Of a DNA stretch of 5,799 nucleotides, positions 1 through 5,799 are shown piece after piece. Within the stretch, counting starts at the first letter, position 1. Each line of letters starts with the position of its first letter. The position numbers and the translations under genes are program-made. The notes below the pieces were generated by a model, which was not told where the DNA came from, made no database searches, and saw only the letters and a list, made by a program, of their open reading frames with translations. This DNA is from Bdellovibrionales bacterium (lineage in GTDB: Bacteria > Myxococcota > XYA12-FULL-58-9 > SYDY01), in NCBI GenBank assembly GCA_005801425.1, contig SYDY01000097.1:1-5799 (forward strand). Reading direction: 5' to 3'.

Positions 1-7
1 CCAAGAG

Positions 8-1180
8 ATGCACAAGAGTTCAACCCAACTTCCTGCCCTCCGCCCCATGGAGCATTTGGAACTTCCCCGTGCTCTTAGCGGTGCCGATGGTATCAATCGC
101 GCATCATCGCAGATCCACAATCAATTGGGAGCGCAAACGGATCGTGAAGCGGTTGCCGCATTTCTTGCAGAATACAAAGATTCGCCGGCCACGTTTCGCA
201 ATTACCGCAAAGAAGTCGAGCGTTTGCTTTTGTGGGCTGTGCTCGAACGCGGCAAAGCATTGTCTGATTTGGATCGTGGTGATTTTGCATTGTATGCGGC
301 GTTTTTGGCTGATCCACAACCGCGTGAACGTTGGTGTGGACCCAAAGTGGGTCGTGGCAGTGGACGTTACAGCGAAGCATGGAAACCGTTTGTCGGTCCA
401 CTGTCATCGTCAGCACAAAAGACAGCCCTTGTGATTGTTAATTCGATGATGAATTATTTTGTGCAAGCGGGATATCTTGCAGGCAATCCCTTGGGGCTTA
501 TTCGCCGTCGTGGACGCAATACCGATATTTCAGGATCACGTCGCAAAGTGCTCGCACGCACGTTTGACGATGAACAATGGAATGCCATTGTGGATGCCTT
601 GGATGCCATGCCCACCAACACGGTTCCAGAGCGCATTGAAGCAGAGCGCCTCCGGTTCATGATCGCCCTGCTCCATTTTTTGAGTTTGCGTATCAGTGAG
701 CTTGCAAGCCATCGAATGGGTGATTTTGTGCGCGTGCGGGGTGTGTGGCGGTTTTACGTCACGGGCAAAGGCAACAAGGAAGCGGAAATTCCTGTCAGTG
801 ATGTGTTGCTCGATGCATTGCAGCGTTACCGCGTGCATCTGGGCTTGTCGCCATGGCCTTCGCCCGACGACAAACATCCTTTGGTTTGCAGCATTGATCG
901 TCTTACGCGTATCGGTACACGGCGCATCAGCCAAATACTGAAACATTTTTTAGAAAATGTCGCGATCAAATTGGGTGACTCCCACAAAGCGGATGCACTG
1001 TGTCGCGCCTCGGCCCACTGGTTTCGTCATACGTCGCTGACGCGCCAAGTGGACAAAGGCATCCCGCTTACGCATGTCAAAGCCAATGCACGTCATAGTA
1101 AATTGGATACTACGATGTTGTATGTGCATACCGATGATGAAGATCGAAATCGAGAAATTCAAAAACTAGGCTGGCGTTAG
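8..1180 (+). CDS. Tyrosine recombinase / site-specific integrase (phage integrase family)
   Basis: This 390-residue protein should cut and rejoin DNA at specific sites through a covalent 3'-phosphotyrosine intermediate. The N-terminal half (about 45-160) fits a SAM-like core-binding domain, with 'TFRNYRKEVERLLLW' at 62-76 and 'YLAGNPL' at 156-162. The catalytic domain (about 185-390) keeps every expected residue: R228 in 'LSLRISEL', K254 in 'TGKGNKEAEIPV', H337 and R340 in 'SAHWFRHTSLT', H363 in 'ARHSKLDTTMLYVH', and nucleophile Y372. The usual 'LGH' before the second histidine is 'ARH', a mild variant. From memory, it most resembles solitary integrases of about 400 residues in Xanthomonas and Burkholderia type proteobacteria, rather than XerC/XerD of about 300. 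The start is uncertain. The frame is open to the window edge and AAGAG touches the ATG with no normal spacing, but the N-terminus matches my recollection of the family. ATG at 47 is an alternative. Whether it is a mobile-element integrase or an orphan resolvase cannot be decided. Confidence 0.93.
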   Translation: MHKSSTQLPALRPMEHLELPRALSGADGINRASSQIHNQLGAQTDREAVAAFLAEYKDSPATFRNYRKEVERLLLWAVLERGKALSDLDRGDFALYAAFLADPQPRERWCGPKVGRGSGRYSEAWKPFVGPLSSSAQKTALVIVNSMMNYFVQAGYLAGNPLGLIRRRGRNTDISGSRRKVLARTFDDEQWNAIVDALDAMPTNTVPERIEAERLRFMIALLHFLSLRISELASHRMGDFVRVRGVWRFYVTGKGNKEAEIPVSDVLLDALQRYRVHLGLSPWPSPDDKHPLVCSIDRLTRIGTRRISQILKHFLENVAIKLGDSHKADALCRASAHWFRHTSLTRQVDKGIPLTHVKANARHSKLDTTMLYVHTDDEDRNREIQKLGWR

Positions 1181-1192
1181 AAAACTCCCCAT

Positions 1193-1233
1193 AAAAAAAA
1201 TGTTCGTCATTGCGAGCCCGCAGGGCGAAGCAA
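1193..1233 (-). terminator. Possible rho-independent terminator for the minus-strand ORF, built from the repeat
   Basis: Read on the minus strand, the GC-rich hairpin of the dispersed repeat (1233 down to 1210) is followed by 9 bases and then eight Ts (the A-run at 1193-1200). The T-run is on the correct side to end transcription of the 195-residue ORF, which stops at 1251. A classic terminator has its T-tract directly at the stem, so the 9-base gap weakens the call. No T-run follows the hairpin on the plus strand, so the integrase gene would not be terminated by the same structure. Confidence 0.3.
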
Positions 1234-1236
1234 CCC
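1205..1236. repeat. Dispersed palindromic repeat of the GTCATTGCGAG type
   Basis: The sequence begins CGTCATTGCGAGCCC and ends GGGCGAAGCAACCC. It folds as TTGC (1210-1213) with GCAA (1230-1233) and GCCC (1216-1219) with GGGC (1223-1226), around a GCA loop, with a small GA/GAA internal bulge. I recognise the GTCATTGCGAG...GAAGCAA pattern as a short intergenic repeat common in many bacterial genomes. It lies between two convergent genes, a typical place for such elements. Only one copy is present here, so its repeat status rests on recognition, not on comparison within the window. Confidence 0.65.
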
Positions 1237-1250
1237 AGGCTAAGACATTT

Positions 1251-1838
1251 CTACGCCACACTCTCAAGCCTGCTGTAACCCTGACTCGCTGGATCATGAT
1301 GCGGCGTTGGGCGAATAAAGTGACCGATCACAACACTTGTAACACCAACACCGATCATGGCTTGATGCCATACAGAGCTAAGTCCATCAGGGCAGTCGTC
1401 AGGCACAAGCCCCATCGCATTGTAAATAAGCGGGCCTGCACCTGTGACGGTTAAATGCGTCCCCGCCTCCACCAATCCCCAACCCAAGGCAGCGCGAAAT
1501 GTTGTCCAGCCGGATCGTTGATGATGATCGCCATCACGCCATGCTTTGAATGTATCGATGCCGACAGACAACGCAAAGGATCCTATCGTCGCAGCATAGG
1601 TTGGAATGCCTGCTGAATTATTTGCACAGGTATCACCTCCACTAAATGCTGCATTATTTTTTCCTGACACGATGACGGTTGCAAATTTGGCGCCCCACTT
1701 GGCTGCATCCGCAAGGTGCTCAGCATGATGCGTGAGGGTGTCTTTGCATACCTGCGTAGGCGTACGAATATTTCCGTAACCATCGTTGCAGATTGCACGA
1801 CCGATGCTTGCAAAACATGCACGAATACCTGATGTCAT
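1251..1838 (-). CDS. Hypothetical protein with several hydrophobic segments, possibly membrane-associated
   Basis: I do not recognise this 195-residue protein. It is rich in Gly and Ala, with hydrophobic stretches at about residues 77-95 (IPTYAATIGSFALSVGI), 113-144 and 158-175 (HQAMIGVGVTSVVIGHFI), suggesting two to four membrane segments. Five cysteines (8, 17, 31, 71, 149) are scattered without a metal-binding pattern. The N-terminus has no obvious signal peptide. The ATG is immediately preceded by an in-frame TGA, so this is the furthest upstream start in frame, and no good Shine-Dalgarno sequence precedes it. A second minus-strand frame is open from about 1944 (GTG) to 1720 and reads plausibly before the overlap ('KTKYDTVRIAIIDPTCAYL'). 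The real gene may therefore start upstream and be broken by a frameshift near 1838. The gene converges on the integrase and diverges from the large ATPase. Length and composition favour a real or recently real gene, but a chance ORF cannot be excluded. Confidence 0.45.
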   Translation of the reverse strand: MTSGIRACFASIGRAICNDGYGNIRTPTQVCKDTLTHHAEHLADAAKWGAKFATVIVSGKNNAAFSGGDTCANNSAGIPTYAATIGSFALSVGIDTFKAWRDGDHHQRSGWTTFRAALGWGLVEAGTHLTVTGAGPLIYNAMGLVPDDCPDGLSSVWHQAMIGVGVTSVVIGHFIRPTPHHDPASQGYSRLESVA

Positions 1839-1985
1839 TCATGAGGTATGCACATGTAGGATCTATGATCGCAATACGCACTGTGTCATACTTTGTTTTC
1901 ACTTTTACGACATCAACCCACAGAAAAAGACGATACTTCCCCACGTCGTATGCTGACGTAAGATAACATGGTGAGGAGTTGAATA
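1839..1985. promoter_or_regulatory. Divergent intergenic region, presumed to hold the promoter of the large ATPase gene
   Basis: This 147-base gap separates two divergent reading frames, so at least the ATPase promoter should lie here. It is A/T-richer than its flanks. Possible -10 boxes for the plus strand are GATACT at 1932-1937 and TAAGAT at 1959-1964. Neither has a convincing -35 box at 16-18 bases, so no specific promoter is claimed. No clear operator palindrome was seen. Confidence 0.35.
1973..1978 (+). promoter_or_regulatory. Strong ribosome binding site of the large ATPase gene
   Basis: GAGGAG lies 7 bases before the ATG at 1986, which is ideal Shine-Dalgarno spacing. This fixes the start of the 1184-residue protein and supports its disordered N-terminus being translated. 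Confidence 0.85.
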
Positions 1986-4900
1986 ATGGCTTCTGTTGAG
2001 AATGTTGTAAGAACCGATGTGCCTCCCGACTTCAGGATACAAGCATCCGCACCCATCGATATTCCACAAGGAATGCGAAGGCTTTCTAGCGATACAAGCC
2101 CATCTCTAAGACCCTACGTGAGTTCCCCAGAAAGTCCTTCATTGCTTCGCGCGATCAAACGTCCTAGCCCGCTCCGCGGTGATTATGACAGTATTTCTCA
2201 AGCCTCATCGGCGCCAACGTACCATACAGTCGATCAAACGCTTCCAACGCGTGATCTCCAGTGGCGCGATATCGAGCTGCGGCGTGCCGATCTTGAAAAA
2301 AAATTACTTCGATTTCGACTCTCAGAACAAGCACTCGGTGCGGTCATGGCATGGATCAGAGAGTATGTATTTACACTACCCAGTGAGGTGCAGAAACCCA
2401 TTTCACAACTGACCGGTGAACGATTATCATCCGACTCCCAATCGCCCAGCGAATTGCCCAAACCCGTGTCAAAACTGCCCACCGCCGTTTTTCTCATAGG
2501 GCCCCCAGGCATGGGGAAAACCAGTTTGGTGAAAACGATTGAAACAGCAACACGAGGTGAAGTGGAAGTTGTTGATTTCCAGGTACTGGAAGGCAAGCCA
2601 CTCCCACTTCACATATTGCGTCAGCAGACTGATCGGCCACGACTCGTTTTAATCGATGAGTTTCTTCGCTCATGCACGCGAAGCGATCCTGAAAAATTGG
2701 CTGCGCTCGAACAAAAATTGGCTACGATGTTGCAGCACGTATCCGCCCAACAAGATCAAGTCAGCGACGCGCACATCACCGTTGCCGCGTTGAATCAAAC
2801 GCTTACGAAGCAAAGACAAAAAACAATCGCTCAACCACGAAAATCTGCCGAAAAGGGACCCGACGTCGATAGAAAGTACCAGAAAGAGCTTGATGAATAT
2901 TATGTTCTTATTGATCAACATCAGGCGGAGTTGGCACGTCTTGATAGTGAGCTTGCCATGCAAAAGCACTCTGAATCTCTGGCTGAAAAAAAGTTAGAGC
3001 AATACTCAAAAGAATTAGAAACGATACGCGAAAATTTAAAAGCAGAAAAAGAAGCGAAACTTCAAGATGATGCTGATTTCCAGGAACTATTTTTTATCTT
3101 CGGTGGCAGCACAACCACCGAAGGTTGCCATGTTCCCTGGCGAAAAATTGTCGATGAAGCTGAACGTGTTTTCAACACGGAGGAAGTTACACGTTACCGG
3201 AAGCTTAAAGAGCAGTATGATGAGGAACACCCCAAATGTGAGCGTGAAATTGCTGATATTCGAAAGCAACTTAAAGAACTCGCTGAGGAAGACGCCTATT
3301 CGACGATGCATGCGGAATCCCAGATCCTTCGTGAATGCAATGTTGAATCTGGAAGCTTGCCCAGAAATACTGCGAGTTCATCACTCGCAACATGTGAAGC
3401 CCACTGGACATCACAGCAACGAAGCGCACGTGAATCAGCGATTACTGAGAGTTTACGTAATCTCAAAGAGAGTCTGACCAAAGTCGTTACACGAGAAATC
3501 CCGTCCAGCGTATCAAGCACATCTGTGCCTGGCGCCCAACATCCCCAAGAGCAACCCCACGCCGTTTCTCGCGATATCATTGTTGAGCCTGAAATTAATC
3601 AACCCGTTTTGGCCAAAGCGAGTGAACTTTATCGGCGTTTGTACAAAGAGTTGCCCACCAAATATCCGAAACAAAAACCCAAGGTCCCGACATCAGATCT
3701 CGCGCCACTCGACACCATTCTGCGAGGCAATTTTACCGAATTCGCGAAAGTTCTTTCATTAAACCTGGATTTGGGAAATGGAAGCTTGGCAGAAGAAGTT
3801 TTGGAGAAAACCAAGGGTAAGGCGGATGTGCTCACCGATTGGGGCACACGCGCCGGTCTTTCATTGACGGGTGGAAAGCAAGTTAACTACGGACCTCTAT
3901 GTGCTGTTTTCGCAGGAAATCCCATCGATTTTCTCAAGGAGATTGAGAGAAGAGAACTAAAAAATGAGTTTCCCACCGCAACAGCGCTTCGCGATGCCTA
4001 CAGAGAGGCGAACGCAACAGGAATCGCGTTGCAAAGCTGTGTTGACCGGGTTTTTGGCAAGGGCCGTTTTGCCGAATTCCCAGGAGGAGGCCGTCGATTC
4101 GGCTTGCCATGGCCACTGCAAGAGCCCCCTGGTGACGAAGAATGGCCTATGATTGCCGAAGGCATAATCGAAGATTGGGTGGTTGCCTGGCATCAACGCA
4201 ATCCACTCGAATCTGTGAGCATTGATTTCAATATCAATCAGAAAGTTTTAGCTGGAATATTGCTGAGTAAATTCGTTGTTCGAGGAAATTTCAGGATCTC
4301 GCCTGCTGAGGTGAAAGCAAAGATATATGCCTTCATTGCACAAAATATTGAAACACAGCTTAGTAAAATTCTGCTCGCGACTTTGGGCAGTTATAACAGC
4401 GTAAAAATTGTTTTAGAATATACACCGGATAAGCCCAATTCTATCCAACTCAATGTTGCGCAGTGGAATCAGTCTGTATCAACGACCAAGGCGATAAGTC
4501 GCATCGATATCCCCATAAAAGTTGAGGGGGGGGTCAGTCGCGTTGATCGCATCGACGACACGCGACTTAAGCAAGAGGCTTCTGAACAGGCATCACGTAT
4601 TCTTACGGGTATTTTCCTTCACGGGAGCGTACCGAACAATGCTTCGCGCGGAACCGATCTCGCTCGATTGTGGCAACAACACGAAGTCAAAACTATCACC
4701 AATATGCTTGCATGGACATATATGCTTGCTGGACGGATCGCATACTACCGTGCGTATCCAAACATTGAAAGTTCGCAGGAAGTTAAAACTGCAAAAAAAC
4801 AAATCCTTACCATTTTTCAAGAGATCCGAGACAGTATCAGAAGCAAACGCGAGATGCGTGAAGGTCATGTACCCCTGACCTTGCTCTTAGGACCTGAGCT

Positions 4901-5540
4901 AGGTTCGCTCACACTGATTAATCATATTGAATTTGGTCGCAATAGTGAGGCTTACGAGCACGTGGTCAATGGCAGTAAAAATGTATTGCTGCAACAACCT
5001 GAGCTTTTGGGGATCATCACCGACTCTCTCGTCAAAAATACCGAAGTGTCATCCGAAGTGATGAGGGGATTGGTGACCAAGCACCTTCGCACGAATGCTG
5101 CGAGCCATCTTCAGAAATCGGCCAAAAACCGAGCTGTCTATGAAGCACTTTTGGCATCGATCGCAGAGCTTGCCCCTGGGTCAACATCCGATGGTTTCAC
5201 CCATCTTGGATGGTCCGCCATACGCTATGTTGAAAGGGAAAAAGCAGAAGGTTTCACCTTCAGTCTATGGGGATGTTGCACGTCTAGGGCTCGTGGGGTG
5301 ACCGATCAATCCGATGAGGATGCCAGCGAGGCCTACCGCACACAATTACCCGCGTTCCCCAATCCTAAGGATGGCGCCCATCGATTGGGTCACGGATCTG
5401 AATTTTCCGTGCGCGGGAAAAAGAAAGCACCGTTTTGGTCGCTCTCGTCATCACCACCCAAATCACGCCCGAATGCGGCCACTGATGATTCGGATGTTCC
5501 ATTGCTGAAGTTTGACAGCACGGATACAGAAGATGATTAG
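1986..5540 (+). CDS. Large AAA+-like P-loop ATPase with a long coiled-coil insertion, function unknown
   Basis: This 1184-residue protein has no transmembrane segment or signal peptide that I can see. In order: a Ser/Pro-rich, probably disordered N-terminus (1-88); a charged helical region (89-130); Walker A GPPGMGKT (172-179); Walker B LVLIDE (220-225); a charged helical stretch with coiled-coil-like sections (about 232-280, 293-363, 400-436); a Ser/Pro-rich linker (about 503-540); a basic linker (KYPKQKPKVP, 559-568); and a probable sensor 1, CAVFAGNP (639-646, Asn645). Next come candidate arginine fingers in 'DRVFGKGRFAEF' (R688, R694) and a helical lid-like region. A long unrecognised C-terminal part (about 740-1090) and an acidic disordered tail ending TDTEDD follow. 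Walker A to B spacing is normal for AAA+ proteins, but the roughly 420 residues from Walker B to sensor 1 far exceed the usual 40-60. ATP hydrolysis is well supported. A remodelling or motor role is inferred, and the substrate is unknown. A strong RBS supports the start. The gene is monocistronic as seen here and ends shortly before a large palindrome. Confidence 0.9.
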   Translation: MASVENVVRTDVPPDFRIQASAPIDIPQGMRRLSSDTSPSLRPYVSSPESPSLLRAIKRPSPLRGDYDSISQASSAPTYHTVDQTLPTRDLQWRDIELRRADLEKKLLRFRLSEQALGAVMAWIREYVFTLPSEVQKPISQLTGERLSSDSQSPSELPKPVSKLPTAVFLIGPPGMGKTSLVKTIETATRGEVEVVDFQVLEGKPLPLHILRQQTDRPRLVLIDEFLRSCTRSDPEKLAALEQKLATMLQHVSAQQDQVSDAHITVAALNQTLTKQRQKTIAQPRKSAEKGPDVDRKYQKELDEYYVLIDQHQAELARLDSELAMQKHSESLAEKKLEQYSKELETIRENLKAEKEAKLQDDADFQELFFIFGGSTTTEGCHVPWRKIVDEAERVFNTEEVTRYRKLKEQYDEEHPKCEREIADIRKQLKELAEEDAYSTMHAESQILRECNVESGSLPRNTASSSLATCEAHWTSQQRSARESAITESLRNLKESLTKVVTREIPSSVSSTSVPGAQHPQEQPHAVSRDIIVEPEINQPVLAKASELYRRLYKELPTKYPKQKPKVPTSDLAPLDTILRGNFTEFAKVLSLNLDLGNGSLAEEVLEKTKGKADVLTDWGTRAGLSLTGGKQVNYGPLCAVFAGNPIDFLKEIERRELKNEFPTATALRDAYREANATGIALQSCVDRVFGKGRFAEFPGGGRRFGLPWPLQEPPGDEEWPMIAEGIIEDWVVAWHQRNPLESVSIDFNINQKVLAGILLSKFVVRGNFRISPAEVKAKIYAFIAQNIETQLSKILLATLGSYNSVKIVLEYTPDKPNSIQLNVAQWNQSVSTTKAISRIDIPIKVEGGVSRVDRIDDTRLKQEASEQASRILTGIFLHGSVPNNASRGTDLARLWQQHEVKTITNMLAWTYMLAGRIAYYRAYPNIESSQEVKTAKKQILTIFQEIRDSIRSKREMREGHVPLTLLLGPELGSLTLINHIEFGRNSEAYEHVVNGSKNVLLQQPELLGIITDSLVKNTEVSSEVMRGLVTKHLRTNAASHLQKSAKNRAVYEALLASIAELAPGSTSDGFTHLGWSAIRYVEREKAEGFTFSLWGCCTSRARGVTDQSDEDASEAYRTQLPAFPNPKDGAHRLGHGSEFSVRGKKKAPFWSLSSSPPKSRPNAATDDSDVPLLKFDSTDTEDD

Positions 5541-5562
5541 AACGCCGATCGAGCAAGCGGCC

Positions 5563-5636
5563 CCTTGGAGCGCGGGCATCCTGCCCGACCATAAAATTGT
5601 GGAAGTATAAGCGGGCAGGATGCCCGCGTTCCAAGG
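5563..5636. repeat. Large inverted repeat made of two inverted REP-like hairpins (REPIN-like doublet)
   Basis: The left arm (5563-5587) and right arm (5612-5636) are reverse complements at 24 of 25 positions. The one difference (G5570 against T5629) would be a G-U wobble in RNA. The spacer is 24 A/T-rich bases. Each arm is itself a small hairpin: CGGGCA-TCC-TGCCCG on the left and CGGGCA-GGA-TGCCCG on the right. GGAG at 5567-5570 sits just outside the left hairpin, as the tetranucleotide does in REP sequences linked to RAYT transposases; the right arm has GGAA at the matching place. I recognise GCGGGCATCCTGCCCGC as a motif dispersed in many bacterial genomes. It begins 22 bases after the ATPase stop codon. 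No T-run follows on either strand, so it is not a standard terminator, though it could block 3' exonucleases. Confidence 0.85.
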
Positions 5637-5641
5637 CCACA

Positions 5642-5664
5642 TAGATGCTACAATAGAGCATCTA
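5642..5664. repeat. Short perfect inverted repeat, 8-bp arms
   Basis: TAGATGCT (5642-5649) and AGCATCTA (5657-5664) are perfect reverse complements around the 7-base loop ACAATAG. It lies 5 bases after the REP-like doublet. No T-run follows on either strand, so a terminator is unlikely. It could be a protein-binding site, part of the adjacent repeat element, or chance. Confidence 0.5.
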
Positions 5665-5719
5665 CCCAATAAACCGTTCTGTTAAACCTATCCAAATCTA
5701 CCCGGGGGCAGATCCGGTG

Positions 5720-5797
5720 TTAACTTCCTGCTTCTTCGATGGTGGTTTCACCGAAACCTTGCGGCTTCGGCCAGAGCCCCCATCTCCACAGGCTGTC
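5720..5797 (-). CDS. Possible 3' end of a minus-strand gene cut off by the window edge
   Basis: From the right edge a minus-strand frame reads DSLWRWGLWPKPQGFGETT and a few more residues to a TAA at 5722-5720. A second frame from 5799 is also open, to a TAG at 5700-5698, and reads a basic tail (SGRSRKVSVKPPSKKQEV). Both are too short to identify. The tryptophan-rich frame looks slightly more protein-like, but with only about 25-33 codons either could be chance. I name no product. Confidence 0.2.
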   Translation of the reverse strand, partial: DSLWRWGLWPKPQGFGETTIEEAGS

Positions 5798-5799
5798 GC

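Noticed and set aside
2296-2303. A8 tract in the ATPase gene as a slippage site
   Set aside because: It encodes Glu-Lys-Lys in a charged helix. Such runs are ordinary in this composition, and nothing else supports programmed slippage.
2987-2993. In-frame A AAA AAG heptamer, identical to the E. coli dnaX frameshift site
   Set aside because: The -1 frame stops after 15 codons. I saw no upstream Shine-Dalgarno-like stimulator or strong downstream hairpin. Lys-rich coiled-coil codons produce such heptamers by chance.
3087-3580. Minus-strand ORFs of 74 and 94 residues within the ATPase gene
   Set aside because: They are antisense shadows of a long, well-supported coding sequence with a strong start site.
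4522-4878. 118-residue plus-strand ORF inside the ATPase gene
   Set aside because: It is an out-of-frame shadow of the large gene with no ribosome binding site. It matters only as the frame reached if the G8 tract changes length.
1986-5540. SMC, RecN or Rad50-like protein
   Set aside because: In those families the coiled coil separates Walker A from Walker B. Here Walker B follows Walker A by about 45 residues and the coil comes afterwards, and no ABC signature motif was seen.
8-5540. Known anti-phage defence system (integrase plus large ATPase)
   Set aside because: There is no nuclease, reverse transcriptase, TIR, methylase or other recognisable effector. The genes are not arranged as an operon, so nothing in the sequence supports a defence assignment.
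5365-5669. Minus-strand ORFs of 68 and 98 residues across the palindrome
   Set aside because: They are translations of the REP-like inverted repeat and of the antisense of the ATPase 3' end. Such repeats are a known source of spurious annotated proteins.
1-5799. tRNA, rRNA, riboswitch or CRISPR array
   Set aside because: I looked through the intergenic stretches and found no regularly spaced repeats, cloverleaf with a CCA end, or recognisable riboswitch core.

Overview
The window looks like accessory DNA from a proteobacterium, most likely a gammaproteobacterium. Three things point that way: a tyrosine recombinase that, from memory, resembles solitary integrases of Xanthomonas and Burkholderia type proteobacteria; roughly balanced base composition; and two kinds of dispersed palindromic repeat. 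Assignment to a genus is not possible from this sequence. No rRNA, tRNA, CRISPR array or recognisable housekeeping gene was seen.

Layout, left to right. Bases 8-1180 (+) encode a complete tyrosine recombinase with an intact catalytic set. Bases 1181-1250 hold a short dispersed repeat of the GTCATTGCGAG type. An A-run beside it becomes a T-run on the minus strand, so the repeat may end transcription of the next gene. Bases 1251-1838 (-) hold a 195-residue ORF of unknown function with several hydrophobic segments, convergent with the integrase. Bases 1839-1985 are a short divergent intergenic region with a strong ribosome binding site at its right end. Bases 1986-5540 (+) encode the main gene, a 1184-residue P-loop ATPase. 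It has clear Walker A and Walker B motifs and a probable sensor 1, but about 420 residues separate Walker B from sensor 1. Much of that gap is charged, coiled-coil-like sequence, and both protein ends look disordered. Bases 5541-5799 hold a large near-perfect inverted repeat made of two inverted REP-like hairpins, then a smaller 8-bp inverted repeat, then possibly the 3' end of a minus-strand gene cut off by the window edge.

No operon is visible. The three genes are separately oriented and separated by repeat-bearing gaps. The integrase could have mobilised the neighbourhood, but no attachment sites, tRNA or element boundary can be seen. The large ATPase is the most unusual object here. Its domain arrangement is readable but its biological role is not, and nothing in its neighbourhood identifies it as a known defence, secretion or conflict system.
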